Shown piece after piece: positions 55,088-63,168 of a stretch of 64,000 nt of DNA (positions are counted from its first letter, which is position 1; the number at the start of each line of letters is the position of its first letter). Location: contig NZ_CP165646.1 of NCBI RefSeq assembly GCF_041199995.1, positions 62,001-126,000 on the forward strand. Direction: 5' to 3'. Below the pieces are notes generated by a model. The model was not told the origin of the DNA and made no database searches. It worked only from the letters and a program-made list of their open reading frames with translations. A program made the position numbers and the translations under genes. Source of the DNA: Leptotrichia sp. HSP-342 (lineage in GTDB: Bacteria > Fusobacteriota > Fusobacteriia > Fusobacteriales > Leptotrichiaceae).

Positions 55088-55756
55088 ATGAAAAAGTCGA
55101 TTAATGTATTGATTTTACTATTTTTATTGGCAGGAATGATGTTTTTTGGTAAAAGATTTATTGACACAGATTACTTCAAAGTTCAGGAAGTCCTAGTAAA
55201 TAGTGATTCTAAGCTATTAAAACAGGATATAATAGTACAACTTGAACAGATGAAAGGTAAAAATATCGTATATTTAAATACCAATGAGATTGAAAGTCTT
55301 ATAAAAAAAGATGTAAGAGTAAAAAAGATATCAGTAAAAAAACTTTTTCCAAGCAAAATTGAAGTTACATTGGAAGAGAAGCAGCCTTATGTATATGTAA
55401 AAAAAGGAAATGAAACTCTTCTTGCAGATAAGGATTTAGTCATTTATGGAGATATCTTGGAAGACCCTTCAAAAAATATTCCTGTAATAGAATATACAAA
55501 TGATGAAAGTTTAAATGCAATAAAAACAATACTTTCTAAAATAAAAAATAAAGATTTTTATGCTATGATTTCTGAAATAAGACAATCTGAAAAAAATTAT
55601 GAAATACTTTTAATTAATAATGTAAAAATTATAACAGATACACAAGTAACAGATAAAAAATATGAAGATGCATATAAATTATACGAAAGAATAAAAAAAG
55701 AAAGACCAGTAACTTCTATGGATTTAAGATTCATAGATATTGTTGTAAAACAATAA
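55088..55756 (+). CDS. ftsQ: FtsQ/DivIB-like division protein
   Basis: This 222-residue bitopic protein has a short cytoplasmic N-terminus, a membrane segment (INVLILLFLLAGMMFFGKRF) and an extracytoplasmic POTRA-like domain (VQEVLVNSDSKLLKQDIIVQ, LNTNEIESLIKKDVRVKKIS, KLFPSKIEVTLEEKQPYVYV). The C-terminal beta part is short. FtsQ links the early and late divisome. Start ATG 55088 lies seven bases after GGAG. It is followed by ftsZ without an intervening ftsA. Confidence 0.85.
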   Translation: MKKSINVLILLFLLAGMMFFGKRFIDTDYFKVQEVLVNSDSKLLKQDIIVQLEQMKGKNIVYLNTNEIESLIKKDVRVKKISVKKLFPSKIEVTLEEKQPYVYVKKGNETLLADKDLVIYGDILEDPSKNIPVIEYTNDESLNAIKTILSKIKNKDFYAMISEIRQSEKNYEILLINNVKIITDTQVTDKKYEDAYKLYERIKKERPVTSMDLRFIDIVVKQ

Positions 55757-55832
55757 TTGTAGTAAATAAGAGAAAGGAGAGGCTACTTTAATAAATTTTA
55801 TAATACCAGCGTTTGTAAGTAGCAAAGGGAAA

Positions 55833-56951
55833 ATGGATAACTTTAGTAATGTGGCAAAACTTAAGGTAGTAGGAGTAGGTGGAGCCGGTGGAAATGCAAT
55901 AAATGACATGATTGAAAGCAATATAACAACTGTTGATTTTATAGCAATAAATACGGATCAGCAGGATTTAGATAGATCAAAGGCGGCAACAAAGGTACTT
56001 TTAGGAAGAGGAATGGGAGCAGGAGCAGATCCTGAAAAAGGTAGGATTGCCGCAAAGGAGTCTGAAGAAAAAATAAAAGAAGTGCTGGAAGGAACAGACA
56101 TGCTATTTATAACTGCTGGAATGGGAGGTGGAACAGGAACTGGAGCTTCTCCGATTATTGCAGAAGTAGCAAAGGCAATGGGAATTCTAACTGTAGCTAT
56201 TGTAACAAAGCCATTTAGTTTTGAAGGGCCGCTAAAGAAAAATAATGCTGCAATGGGAATTGATAATTTAAAGGAAAATGTAGATACATTAATAGCAATC
56301 CCAAACGATAAACTTTTTGAGATACCAGGGATGAATATTTCGTTGATGAATGCCTTTAAAGAAGCAAATGGAGTTCTGAAAATGGGAATAAAAGGAATAT
56401 CAGATTTAATAATAAAGCAAGGAACTGTAAATCTTGATTTTGCAGATGTAAAATCTATTATGCAAAACTCAGGTATTGCAATGTTAGGATTTGGAGAGGC
56501 AAATGGAGATGAAAAAGCTAAGAGTGCTACTGCTCAAGCATTAAACAGTCCATTACTTGAAAAATCAATCGAGGGTGCGAGAAAGATACTAATAAATATT
56601 ACAGCAGGACCAGATATAGGGTTGCAGGAAATACAGGAAGTTGCTGAGACTGTTTCTAAACAAGCTGGACAAGCTAAGGCAAATTTATTATGGGGATTTA
56701 TTATGGAACCCGAGTTAGAAGGTACAATAAGTGTATCATTGGTAGCAACAGATTTTGAAGAAGAATTTTTAACAAATATTAATAATTCAGATACTATTAG
56801 ATTTGCGCCATCTGAAGAAGATAAGTTAGAAACAGAAAATCAAGATGAAGAAAATGATAATGAGAGTATTCATCTAAATGAAGATGAAAATTATGAAGAA
56901 AATAAAGAAGATGCAGAGGATTTTGTATTACCTCCATTCTTTGAAGAATAA
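55833..56951 (+). CDS. ftsZ: Cell division protein FtsZ
   Basis: This 372-residue tubulin-like GTPase has LKVVGVGGAGGNAINDMIES, the GTP loop GGGTGTG at 98-104, FEGPLKKNNAAMGIDNLKEN and NLDFADVKSIMQNSG, all typical. After ~residue 315 a very acidic linker leads to a C-terminus ending FVLPPFFEE. It lacks the basic residues usual in the FtsA/ZipA-binding peptide. Start ATG 55833 is preceded by AAAGGG. A stronger GAAAGGAGAG about 60 bases upstream has no in-frame start codon beside it. It ends in a long terminator. Confidence 0.94.
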   Translation: MDNFSNVAKLKVVGVGGAGGNAINDMIESNITTVDFIAINTDQQDLDRSKAATKVLLGRGMGAGADPEKGRIAAKESEEKIKEVLEGTDMLFITAGMGGGTGTGASPIIAEVAKAMGILTVAIVTKPFSFEGPLKKNNAAMGIDNLKENVDTLIAIPNDKLFEIPGMNISLMNAFKEANGVLKMGIKGISDLIIKQGTVNLDFADVKSIMQNSGIAMLGFGEANGDEKAKSATAQALNSPLLEKSIEGARKILINITAGPDIGLQEIQEVAETVSKQAGQAKANLLWGFIMEPELEGTISVSLVATDFEEEFLTNINNSDTIRFAPSEEDKLETENQDEENDNESIHLNEDENYEENKEDAEDFVLPPFFEE

Positions 56952-56975
56952 AGATATTTATTAATAAATAAAAAG

Positions 56976-57119
56976 AAAAGCCTAATAATAAGGTTATTAC
57001 AAACTAAATACAATATAAAACTACTGAATAAAATTTAGATAGTTTTATTTTTGTGTATAGAAGTATTCAAATACTAAATAATAATTTTTGAAAATAACTT
57101 GATTTTATTAGGCTTTTTT
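56976..57119 (+). terminator. ftsZ terminator with a very long loop
   Basis: A 13-bp perfect stem pairs AAAAGCCTAATAA (56976-56988) with TTATTAGGCTTTT (57105-57117), extended inside by AAGGTTATT/AATAACTT. The loop of about 100 bases contains a second small hairpin. A T6 run closes it. The right arm also holds the -35 box of the rpsF promoter. Confidence 0.75.
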
Positions 57120-57127
57120 GATATAAT
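57099..57127 (+). promoter_or_regulatory. rpsF promoter overlapping the ftsZ terminator
   Basis: TTGATT (57099-57104), 17 bases, TATAAT (57122-57127). Transcription would start near 57134. The leader to rpsF contains a small hairpin, CCTGCT with AGTAGG (57135-57157), and GGCT/AGCC after it. The typical S6:S18 CCG leader motif was not recognisable. Confidence 0.65.
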
Positions 57128-57187
57128 AAAAAGACCTGCTCTATTTACAGAAGTAGGGCTAAAAAGCCATAGGAAAGGAGAAAGAAA

Positions 57188-57472
57188 ATGAGAAATTACG
57201 AAATTATGTTTATTTTGTCTACACAATTAACAGATGAAGAAAAACAAGCTGGAGTTGAATTTGTAGAAAAAACATTGACAGCTGCTGGAGCAACTGAAGT
57301 TAAAACAGAAATTTGGGGAGATAGAAAATTAGCTTACCCAATTAAGAAAAAAGAAAATGGATACTATGTTTTAACAACATTCCAAGCAGATGGAACTAAA
57401 TTTACTGAAATTGAATCAAAATTAAACATTAACGAATCAATTTTAAAATACATGATTGTTAAAAATGACTAA
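57188..57472 (+). CDS. rpsF: 30S ribosomal protein S6
   Basis: This 94-residue protein of normal bacterial length begins RNYEIMFILSTQLTDEEKQ and contains WGDRKLAYPIKKKENGYYVL and FTEIESKLNINESILKYMIV, the S6 signature. It sits on the central domain of 16S rRNA with S18. Start ATG 57188 follows AAAGGAGAAAGAAA. The order rpsF-ssb-rpsR is the standard bacterial operon. Confidence 0.96.
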   Translation: MRNYEIMFILSTQLTDEEKQAGVEFVEKTLTAAGATEVKTEIWGDRKLAYPIKKKENGYYVLTTFQADGTKFTEIESKLNINESILKYMIVKND

Positions 57473-57566
57473 TTTAAAATAGCGTTATTATAAGAGGGTT
57501 AAACTTATAAAAATTTGAGGTTTTGTTATTTTAAATGTTAAAAATATTAAAATAGGGGGAAAATTT

Positions 57567-57989
57567 ATGAACGTAGTAATACTGATGGGAAGAATGGTAA
57601 GAGATCCTGAGTTAAAATATACTTCAGGAGGGAAAGCATTTGCCAATTTTACATTAGCTGTACAAAAAACAAAAGATGAAGCAGAATTTATTGATTGTAC
57701 TGTTTGGGAAAAAACAGCAGAAACTATTGCAGAATATTTTAGAAAAGGAAATAAAATTCTTGTTCAAGGAAGATTAAACGTAAGCAGTTACGAGCAAAAC
57801 GGTGAAAAAAGAAGAATGACAAGAGTTGTTGTAAATAGTTTTGAATTTATTGAAAATTCAGGTAATGGTGGAGGATACCAACAACAGCAGACTTTTAACA
57901 ATAATAACAGCAATAGCAAACCAGTACAAAATAATTCATTTGAAAATGATAACGATGATATGGATGACGATGAAGAGTTTCCGTTTTAA
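57567..57989 (+). CDS. ssb: Single-stranded DNA-binding protein
   Basis: This 140-residue SSB has an OB fold (NVVILMGRMVRDPELKYTSG, FANFTLAVQK, FIDCTVWEKTAETIAEYFRK), a short Gln/Asn-rich linker and the conserved acidic tip DDDEEFPF that recruits partner proteins. It is shorter than E. coli SSB because of the linker. Start ATG 57567 follows AGGGGGAAAATTT. It lies between rpsF and rpsR. Confidence 0.95.
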   Translation: MNVVILMGRMVRDPELKYTSGGKAFANFTLAVQKTKDEAEFIDCTVWEKTAETIAEYFRKGNKILVQGRLNVSSYEQNGEKRRMTRVVVNSFEFIENSGNGGGYQQQQTFNNNNSNSKPVQNNSFENDNDDMDDDEEFPF

Positions 57990-58079
57990 TAATAACTAAG
58001 TAAATTTTGTAAATTAAAATATTTTGAATATTTTTGAAAAATAAAATTTACTATAAAAGTTTTTAGGAGGTGTAAATTA

Positions 58080-58319
58080 ATGAGAGCTAAACCAGTTACA
58101 GAATTTAAAAGAAGAAAAAGAAGACCAAAAGTTAAATTTAAAGTAGAAGATATTAATTATAAAAATGTTGAACTATTGAAAAACTTTATGAATGATAAAG
58201 GTAAAATCTCTCCAGCGAGAGTAACAGGATTAGAAGCTAAAGTTCAAAGAAAAATTGCTAAAGCAATTAAAAGAGCTAGACAAATCGCTTTGATGCCTTA
58301 TACAAAAATTGAAAAATAA
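58080..58319 (+). CDS. rpsR: 30S ribosomal protein S18
   Basis: This 79-residue protein is rich in Arg and Lys. It has [40 protein letters not shown] and [15 protein letters not shown], the S18 core. The N-terminus has no zinc-binding cysteines, so it is the cysteine-free form. Start ATG 58080 follows TAGGAGGTG. A terminator follows. Confidence 0.96.
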   Translation: MRAKPVTEFKRRKRRPKVKFKVEDINYKNVELLKNFMNDKGKISPARVTGLEAKVQRKIAKAIKRARQIALMPYTKIEK

Positions 58320-58345
58320 TAGTAATTTTATTTTTTGATAAATTT

Positions 58346-58392
58346 AGACTATTTAAAATAAGTTTTAACTTGTTATAGATAGTCTTTTTTTG
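58346..58392 (+). terminator. Intrinsic terminator of the rpsF-ssb-rpsR operon
   Basis: AGACTAT (58346-58352) pairs with ATAGTCT (58379-58385), followed by a T7 run. Confidence 0.8.
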
Positions 58393-58490
58393 TGAAAAAA
58401 TATGGAAAAATTAAGATTTATATTGTATAATGTATCAAATGTATTTAAAAAGACATTTTTTTATATAATAAAAATTAGGCGGTAGTAAAA

Positions 58491-59150
58491 ATGTTGAATA
58501 AAAAATTGGGGTTATTTTTAATTTTTTTATTTATTTTTATAATAGGTTGTAGTAAAAAGGAGAGCAAAGAAAAAGAAGATAAACACAATAATGTACAAAA
58601 TAAAACCACAAAAGAAAATGTTTTTTCGAATAATTCAATAGAGAAAATAATTGAAACTTTTACAAAAAAATCGAAAGAGAATAAGATAAGTATAGGAAAT
58701 TTTGAAAAACTGGTATATGAGAACAAAAATTATTATTATGCCAAGATACATTCTAGAGGAGATGCTATTTATGCACTTGATTATAGTGGGATAAGTGCAA
58801 CAAGTATATTTCTGAAGGTTAACAAGGTGGATGGAGCTAACTTGGGAATAATTGAAAATATGGTGGTTAATCTTATACAGGTATCTGATGAAAAAATTAA
58901 TGACACTGAAGCTAGAGCAATTTATACAAAAATTTTGGCAAGCATGAGGGAAAAGGAGCTATCAAGTTTATTAGCATATACAAATGGAATAATATATGGA
59001 ATAAGAATAGACTCAATTACAGGTGAATTCATATTTTTTGCTAGAGAATCAGAAAATGAAAATGCAGTTACAAGTATTCAAAATCTGAAATTTAATAATA
59101 AAAATGAAGGAACTTCTGAAAAAATAGTAAATCTAAAAGAAAAAAAATAA
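58491..59150 (+). CDS. Hypothetical lipoprotein
   Basis: This 219-residue protein has a signal peptide (KKLGLFLIFLFIFIIGC) whose lipobox IIGC puts the lipidated cysteine at C20. A charged low-complexity linker rich in Lys and Glu is followed by a compact domain containing YYYAKIHSRGDAIYALDYSG and IYGIRIDSITGEFIFFARES. No family is recognised. Start ATG 58491 has only a weak ribosome site (GGCGG). It stands alone after the rpsR terminator. Confidence 0.72.
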   Translation: MLNKKLGLFLIFLFIFIIGCSKKESKEKEDKHNNVQNKTTKENVFSNNSIEKIIETFTKKSKENKISIGNFEKLVYENKNYYYAKIHSRGDAIYALDYSGISATSIFLKVNKVDGANLGIIENMVVNLIQVSDEKINDTEARAIYTKILASMREKELSSLLAYTNGIIYGIRIDSITGEFIFFARESENENAVTSIQNLKFNNKNEGTSEKIVNLKEKK

Positions 59151-59296
59151 ATATTTATTAATCTAAATGAACTTAGATTGTAAATAAAAAATTATTATTT
59201 CGTTCAAACTTTTAATGTTATTTGATTTTATTGATATGAAAAAGATTTAGATACGAAAAAATAGAATAAATTATAATATAGAATTTAGGAGGTAAA

Positions 59297-59875
59297 ATGA
59301 ATTTAGAAGCATTATTTGGACTTTTACAGGGACAGGATCTAGGAAAATTGACAGAACAGATAGGAGGAGACAGTACGCAAGTAAAAGATGGAGTATCAGC
59401 GGCTTTACCTGCAATATTGGCAGCAGTTAACAAAAATGCAAATAACAGCGAAAAAGCAGAAGGGTTGAATAACGCATTAAATCAGCACGATGGTTCAATA
59501 TTAAATAACCTTGGGAGTTATTTACAAAATCCTGATTTAAAGGATGGAGAAGGAATTTTAGGACATTTGTTTGGAAATAATACACAAAATGTGGCAAATG
59601 CTGTTTCACAGTCAAGCGGACTAGATAACCAAGGAAGCATGAAAATCTTACAAACGTTGGCTCCGCTTGTATTAGGTGCATTAGGACAGCAAAAAAAGGA
59701 AAATAATCTAGATGCAGAAGGAATTGGTAACTTAACTTCAAACCTTGCAGCAAACTTTACAGGCGAAGGTGGTATTATGAGCATGGTTACAAATATGCTG
59801 GATGCAAATAAAGATGGAAACGTAATGGATGATGTAATGGGATTAGTTGGAAAATTTTTTGGCGGCAAAAAATAG
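59297..59875 (+). CDS. DUF937 (YidB-like) protein
   Basis: This 192-residue protein resembles DUF937: LEALFGLLQGQDLGKLTEQI, VKDGVSAALPAILAAVNKNA, HDGSILNNLGSYLQ, GILGHLFGNNTQNVANAVSQ and a C-terminal LDANKDGNVMDDVMGLVGKF with a D-x-N-x-D-G Ca-binding-like loop. It has no signal peptide or membrane segment. Family function is unknown. Start ATG 59297 follows AGGAGGTAAA. It ends in a terminator. Confidence 0.85.
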   Translation: MNLEALFGLLQGQDLGKLTEQIGGDSTQVKDGVSAALPAILAAVNKNANNSEKAEGLNNALNQHDGSILNNLGSYLQNPDLKDGEGILGHLFGNNTQNVANAVSQSSGLDNQGSMKILQTLAPLVLGALGQQKKENNLDAEGIGNLTSNLAANFTGEGGIMSMVTNMLDANKDGNVMDDVMGLVGKFFGGKK

Positions 59876-59897
59876 AAAGTGTAAAAAATTAAGTATG

Positions 59898-59959
59898 AAA
59901 TTAGGCAAAGGGACTATTTTATTTTTAAAGGTATCTCACAAAAGCCTAATTTTTTTTTT
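59898..59959 (+). terminator. Intrinsic terminator after the DUF937 gene
   Basis: AAATTAGGC (59898-59906) and GCCTAATTT (59944-59952) form a 9-bp stem with a 37-base loop, ending in a T-run to 59959. Confidence 0.8.
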
Positions 59960-59992
59960 AGATAAATTTTTAATTATTAAGGATGGTAAATA

Positions 59993-60352
59993 ATGAAATT
60001 TTTGATGATTGGAATTGGTGGAGGAATTGGAGCGATTCTTCGGTATTTAATTAGTATTGTGCCTTTAAAAGTGAGTTTTCCCGTGCAGACTTTTGTTACG
60101 AATATTTTGGGAGCAATTTTGATTGGGGTTGTTGTTGAGATGCTGGCTGGGAAGCAGGTTTCACAGAATTGGAGTTTATTCTGGAGAGTGGGAATTTGTG
60201 GAGGATTTACGACATTTTCTACATTTTCGCTGGAAACATATAACTTGATTGAGAAAGGGAATACTTGGATTGCATTGGGATATGCGATTTTGAGTGTTGT
60301 GCTGTCAGTTGCAGGAGTTTTTATTGGAAGGGGAGTTGTTAGAGCGGCATAA
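59993..60352 (+). CDS. crcB: Fluoride channel CrcB/FluC
   Basis: This is a 119-residue, four-segment membrane protein that forms a dimeric fluoride exporter. Signatures are GGGIGAILRYLIS, NILGAILIG and the conserved GGFTTFSTFSLE with the phenylalanines lining the pore. Start ATG 59993 follows AAGGATGGTAAATA. Only one crcB copy is present here, so a homodimer is expected. No fluoride riboswitch is recognisable in the 117-base upstream gap, which holds only a terminator. Confidence 0.93.
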   Translation: MKFLMIGIGGGIGAILRYLISIVPLKVSFPVQTFVTNILGAILIGVVVEMLAGKQVSQNWSLFWRVGICGGFTTFSTFSLETYNLIEKGNTWIALGYAILSVVLSVAGVFIGRGVVRAA

Positions 60353-60430
60353 AAAGTGTAATGTAAAAAAATTTTAATATTTTTATTAAATTTTGGTATA
60401 AAAACTTGGATATTTAGTGAAGGAGTTATT

Positions 60431-61843
60431 ATGGATAAGGAACATTCAATAGAAAATACGAAAAGATATGCGATACTGGAGGTTATGTTCTTTAATGGAT
60501 ATATAGTAGGAATGCAGAGTTTTGTGCTTTTGAGCTTGGCGATTTATTTTAATATGAGTTCTTTTTTTATATCAATTGTATCATCATTGCCAACAGCAGG
60601 ATATTTGTTGCAGATATTTACTAAGCGGGTAAATCTTCTGCTTGGGAGCAGGAAAAGGACGATGGTAATAGCGGCGACTGTTTCAAGGCTGGTTATTTGT
60701 GTTATGCCTTTTGCTGTTTTTTTTGATATAAGAAGGCAGGAAGTCTATTTTGCGGTAATGTTTATTTATGCTCTTGTTTCACCTTTTTCAAATAATGTTT
60801 GGACAGCTGTTATGACGAAGATTGTTGATAAAAGAGAAAGAGGGAAATATTTTGGGAAACGTAATTTGTTTTCATCGTTGTCTACTGTGGTTTATACTTT
60901 GTTTTATGGGTATGTTTTGTCAATGCCAGACAGGAAAAATGCAATGCTTATCTTGACAACGGCAATGTCACTTTCAGCAATAGGTTCAGCAATATTTATG
61001 TGTCTTCATTATGTGCCTGATTCAGAAAGCGATATGAAAAAAGTGAGCATAAAGACAGCATTTAAAAATAAAAATTTTGTTGTTTATCTAAAATTTGCTT
61101 CTGTGTGGCTGTTTACATGGGAATTTCTAAAGCCAATGACAGAATATTACAGAATAAAAGTGCTTGGTGTAAATACAATGTTCATTTCTCAAATGGGAGT
61201 TCTAACAGCGATATTGTCAAGCATACTTTATCTAGTTTATGGAAAATTGTCTGATAAATACGGAAATAAGACAATGCTTAGAATGGGAATATTTTTTACA
61301 ACATATTATGTACTTACATATTTTTCAATGACTCAGGACAATAAAATGTCAATGCTTTTTGCAGCCGCAGTAATTGACGCAATAGGATTTACAGCAATAA
61401 CACTAAGTCTATTAAATTTGATGATGGAAGTTTCAGGCGAGCCTGCTGATGCTTATGTGGGAGCTTATGCGATGGTTTCAGGGCTTTCAGCAATATTGGC
61501 TGGATTATTTGGTGGAATACTGGGAAAATTTATAAATAACGGAGTAATTTATATTTTTGGGGAACAATTTTACACAATAAGGTTTGCCTTTGTTATAGGA
61601 TTTATTTTGAGATTATTTTCATTGCTGGAATTAACGAGAGTTTATTCATTTGAAAAAACATTTGTGTATCCTGGCGGAAGCAGCCGAATAAAAAGCATGT
61701 TTTCAAAAATAATGTTTTCAGGCTCAAGATATGTTATCCATTCTAATAAAGGAAAAAATGAGGATTCTGATGAGAAGGAGAATGATGTAAGCGGAGAAGA
61801 GAATATCAATGGTAAATTTAATGAAAGTAAGGAAGAACTGTAA
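60431..61843 (+). CDS. MFS transporter
   Basis: This 470-residue membrane protein has about twelve hydrophobic segments and a central cytoplasmic loop. LVYGKLSDKYGNKTMLRMGI between segments is the usual MFS motif A-like loop, and MTKIVDKRERGKYFGKRNLF matches the loop 4-5 pattern. The C-terminal ~40 residues are hydrophilic and acidic. Substrate is not predictable. Start ATG 60431 follows GAAGGAG. Confidence 0.85.
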   Translation: MDKEHSIENTKRYAILEVMFFNGYIVGMQSFVLLSLAIYFNMSSFFISIVSSLPTAGYLLQIFTKRVNLLLGSRKRTMVIAATVSRLVICVMPFAVFFDIRRQEVYFAVMFIYALVSPFSNNVWTAVMTKIVDKRERGKYFGKRNLFSSLSTVVYTLFYGYVLSMPDRKNAMLILTTAMSLSAIGSAIFMCLHYVPDSESDMKKVSIKTAFKNKNFVVYLKFASVWLFTWEFLKPMTEYYRIKVLGVNTMFISQMGVLTAILSSILYLVYGKLSDKYGNKTMLRMGIFFTTYYVLTYFSMTQDNKMSMLFAAAVIDAIGFTAITLSLLNLMMEVSGEPADAYVGAYAMVSGLSAILAGLFGGILGKFINNGVIYIFGEQFYTIRFAFVIGFILRLFSLLELTRVYSFEKTFVYPGGSSRIKSMFSKIMFSGSRYVIHSNKGKNEDSDEKENDVSGEENINGKFNESKEEL

Positions 61844-61881
61844 TTGATTTGTAGCCAGCTATAAGAGTAAAAAGTTGCAGA

Positions 61882-61934
61882 AATTGAGTAGCATAGCAAG
61901 GAGTCAAGACCCCTTGTCAAAGAGTGTAGAAAAA
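61882..61934 (-). repeat. Possible further member of the structured intergenic family
   Basis: The minus strand reads TTTTTCTACACT, GACAAGGGGTC, GACTCCTTG, GCTATGCT. Several blocks (TTTTTCTACACT, GACAA, GCTATGCT, CTCAA) match the minus strand of the hairpin at 32777 in the same order. Inside, CAAGGGGTC pairs with GACTCCTTG over nine positions with one G-U pair, valid only for minus-strand RNA. It lies after the MFS gene. Confidence 0.4.
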
Positions 61935-62024
61935 CAAGAAAATTAAATATTAAAAAATATTGTGTTTATCGGGATTTTCAGACTTTTACAAATGAGTAAA
62001 AGTTTTGTAGAATAGGAGAATTTT

Positions 62025-62990
62025 ATGAAAAAGATTTTAGAAAAAATTGGGAAAGATGAGTTGCTGGAGTATTCACGTTTAGGAGATAGATTTTCTGTTG
62101 GGAATTATATTGGAAATAGTAGTAAATTTCATATTTTCACATCAATTAACCCATACGGAAAGTACGAAGGATACAAATTTTTAAAAGATGAAGAATTAAA
62201 GAAATTAGGAAGAAAAAAATGGTATTTAGAATTAATGAAGGAAAATATAAAAGAGAGACTTTTCAAAGAGGGAAAAACTGTTATTTTAAGAAAAGATAAT
62301 TTTTTTAAACATTTATTTGAATATTTTGTAAAAAATAAAATAAGATTACAAATTTCTTATGATAGAGATTGGAATAATAATGGCTATTTAATTAAAAATT
62401 CAGATGAGTTTTTTTGGTTTCATTTTTGTGATGAAGAAGATGAAAACGAAGAAGAAATTATAAGAAAATACGGAGTAAAAATTATAAGAGCAGGAAAAAA
62501 CGTTATAAAAGATATTATTGTAGAAGATAGCAAAATTAAAAAAAATAAATTGATAAAAGTTTATGATTTGGACGATGTTTTAGGTGATATTATTTTTCAA
62601 GATGATAATCATATTTTAATTTATGAGAAAGATTTGTTTTTTGGCGATTGTAAATTTACAATATTACAAATGTCGGATATTGAAGAAATTAATGATAGAA
62701 TGAATTTAATAGAAACAAAAGATATAAATTTAGAAGAAATTTTTCCAAATATTGTAAAAATGAAAATAGAAGAAGTTTTGAAAAAGTGCTTTGAAAATAA
62801 AATATTAGTGCATTTTGAGTATGAGAAATCATATTCTGAAAAATTTGGGATAATTGAAAGATTTGATAACAAGAAAATAATTTTAAAAGAAATAGACAAA
62901 ATGTCTGGAATTTTTGTTGCTAAATCTGAGATAATAATTGAGGATATTTCGTTTTTATTTGTGAGAAATTGTAAAGTTTTAGGAATTTGA
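62025..62990 (+). CDS. Hypothetical protein
   Basis: This 321-residue soluble protein is unrecognised. It has many acidic and lysine residues and a repeated strand-rich pattern. One half ends near VIKDIIVEDSKIKKNKLIKV and a second part has FEYEKSYSEKFGIIERFDNK and IIEDISFLFVRN. The text GKYEGYKFLKDEELKKLG and DDVLGDIIFQDDNHILIYEK gives no catalytic hint. No signal peptide or membrane segment is seen. Start ATG 62025 follows TAGGAG. It stands alone between the MFS and ABC-F genes. Confidence 0.65.
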   Translation: MKKILEKIGKDELLEYSRLGDRFSVGNYIGNSSKFHIFTSINPYGKYEGYKFLKDEELKKLGRKKWYLELMKENIKERLFKEGKTVILRKDNFFKHLFEYFVKNKIRLQISYDRDWNNNGYLIKNSDEFFWFHFCDEEDENEEEIIRKYGVKIIRAGKNVIKDIIVEDSKIKKNKLIKVYDLDDVLGDIIFQDDNHILIYEKDLFFGDCKFTILQMSDIEEINDRMNLIETKDINLEEIFPNIVKMKIEEVLKKCFENKILVHFEYEKSYSEKFGIIERFDNKKIILKEIDKMSGIFVAKSEIIIEDISFLFVRNCKVLGI

Positions 62991-63168
62991 AATTTTAAAA
63001 AAAGGCTTTGTTCTTTATTGAATGGAGTCTTTTTTGATTTTTGTTGTATTTTATATGATTTCAAAAATTTTACAAACATTGTAAACAAATATCAAAAATG
63101 ATATAATTTAAAAATAAATTTAAATAAAAATAATTTGATAAATAACGGAGAAAAGGAAAGGAAATTTA

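Noticed and set aside
57134-57187. S6:S18 autoregulatory leader upstream of rpsF
   Set aside because: Small hairpins exist, but the conserved CCG-containing bulge could not be identified; reported only as leader hairpins.
59876-59992. Fluoride riboswitch before crcB
   Set aside because: The gap contains only an intrinsic terminator; the fluoride aptamer's conserved GGCGATGG-type core and pseudoknot partners are not present.
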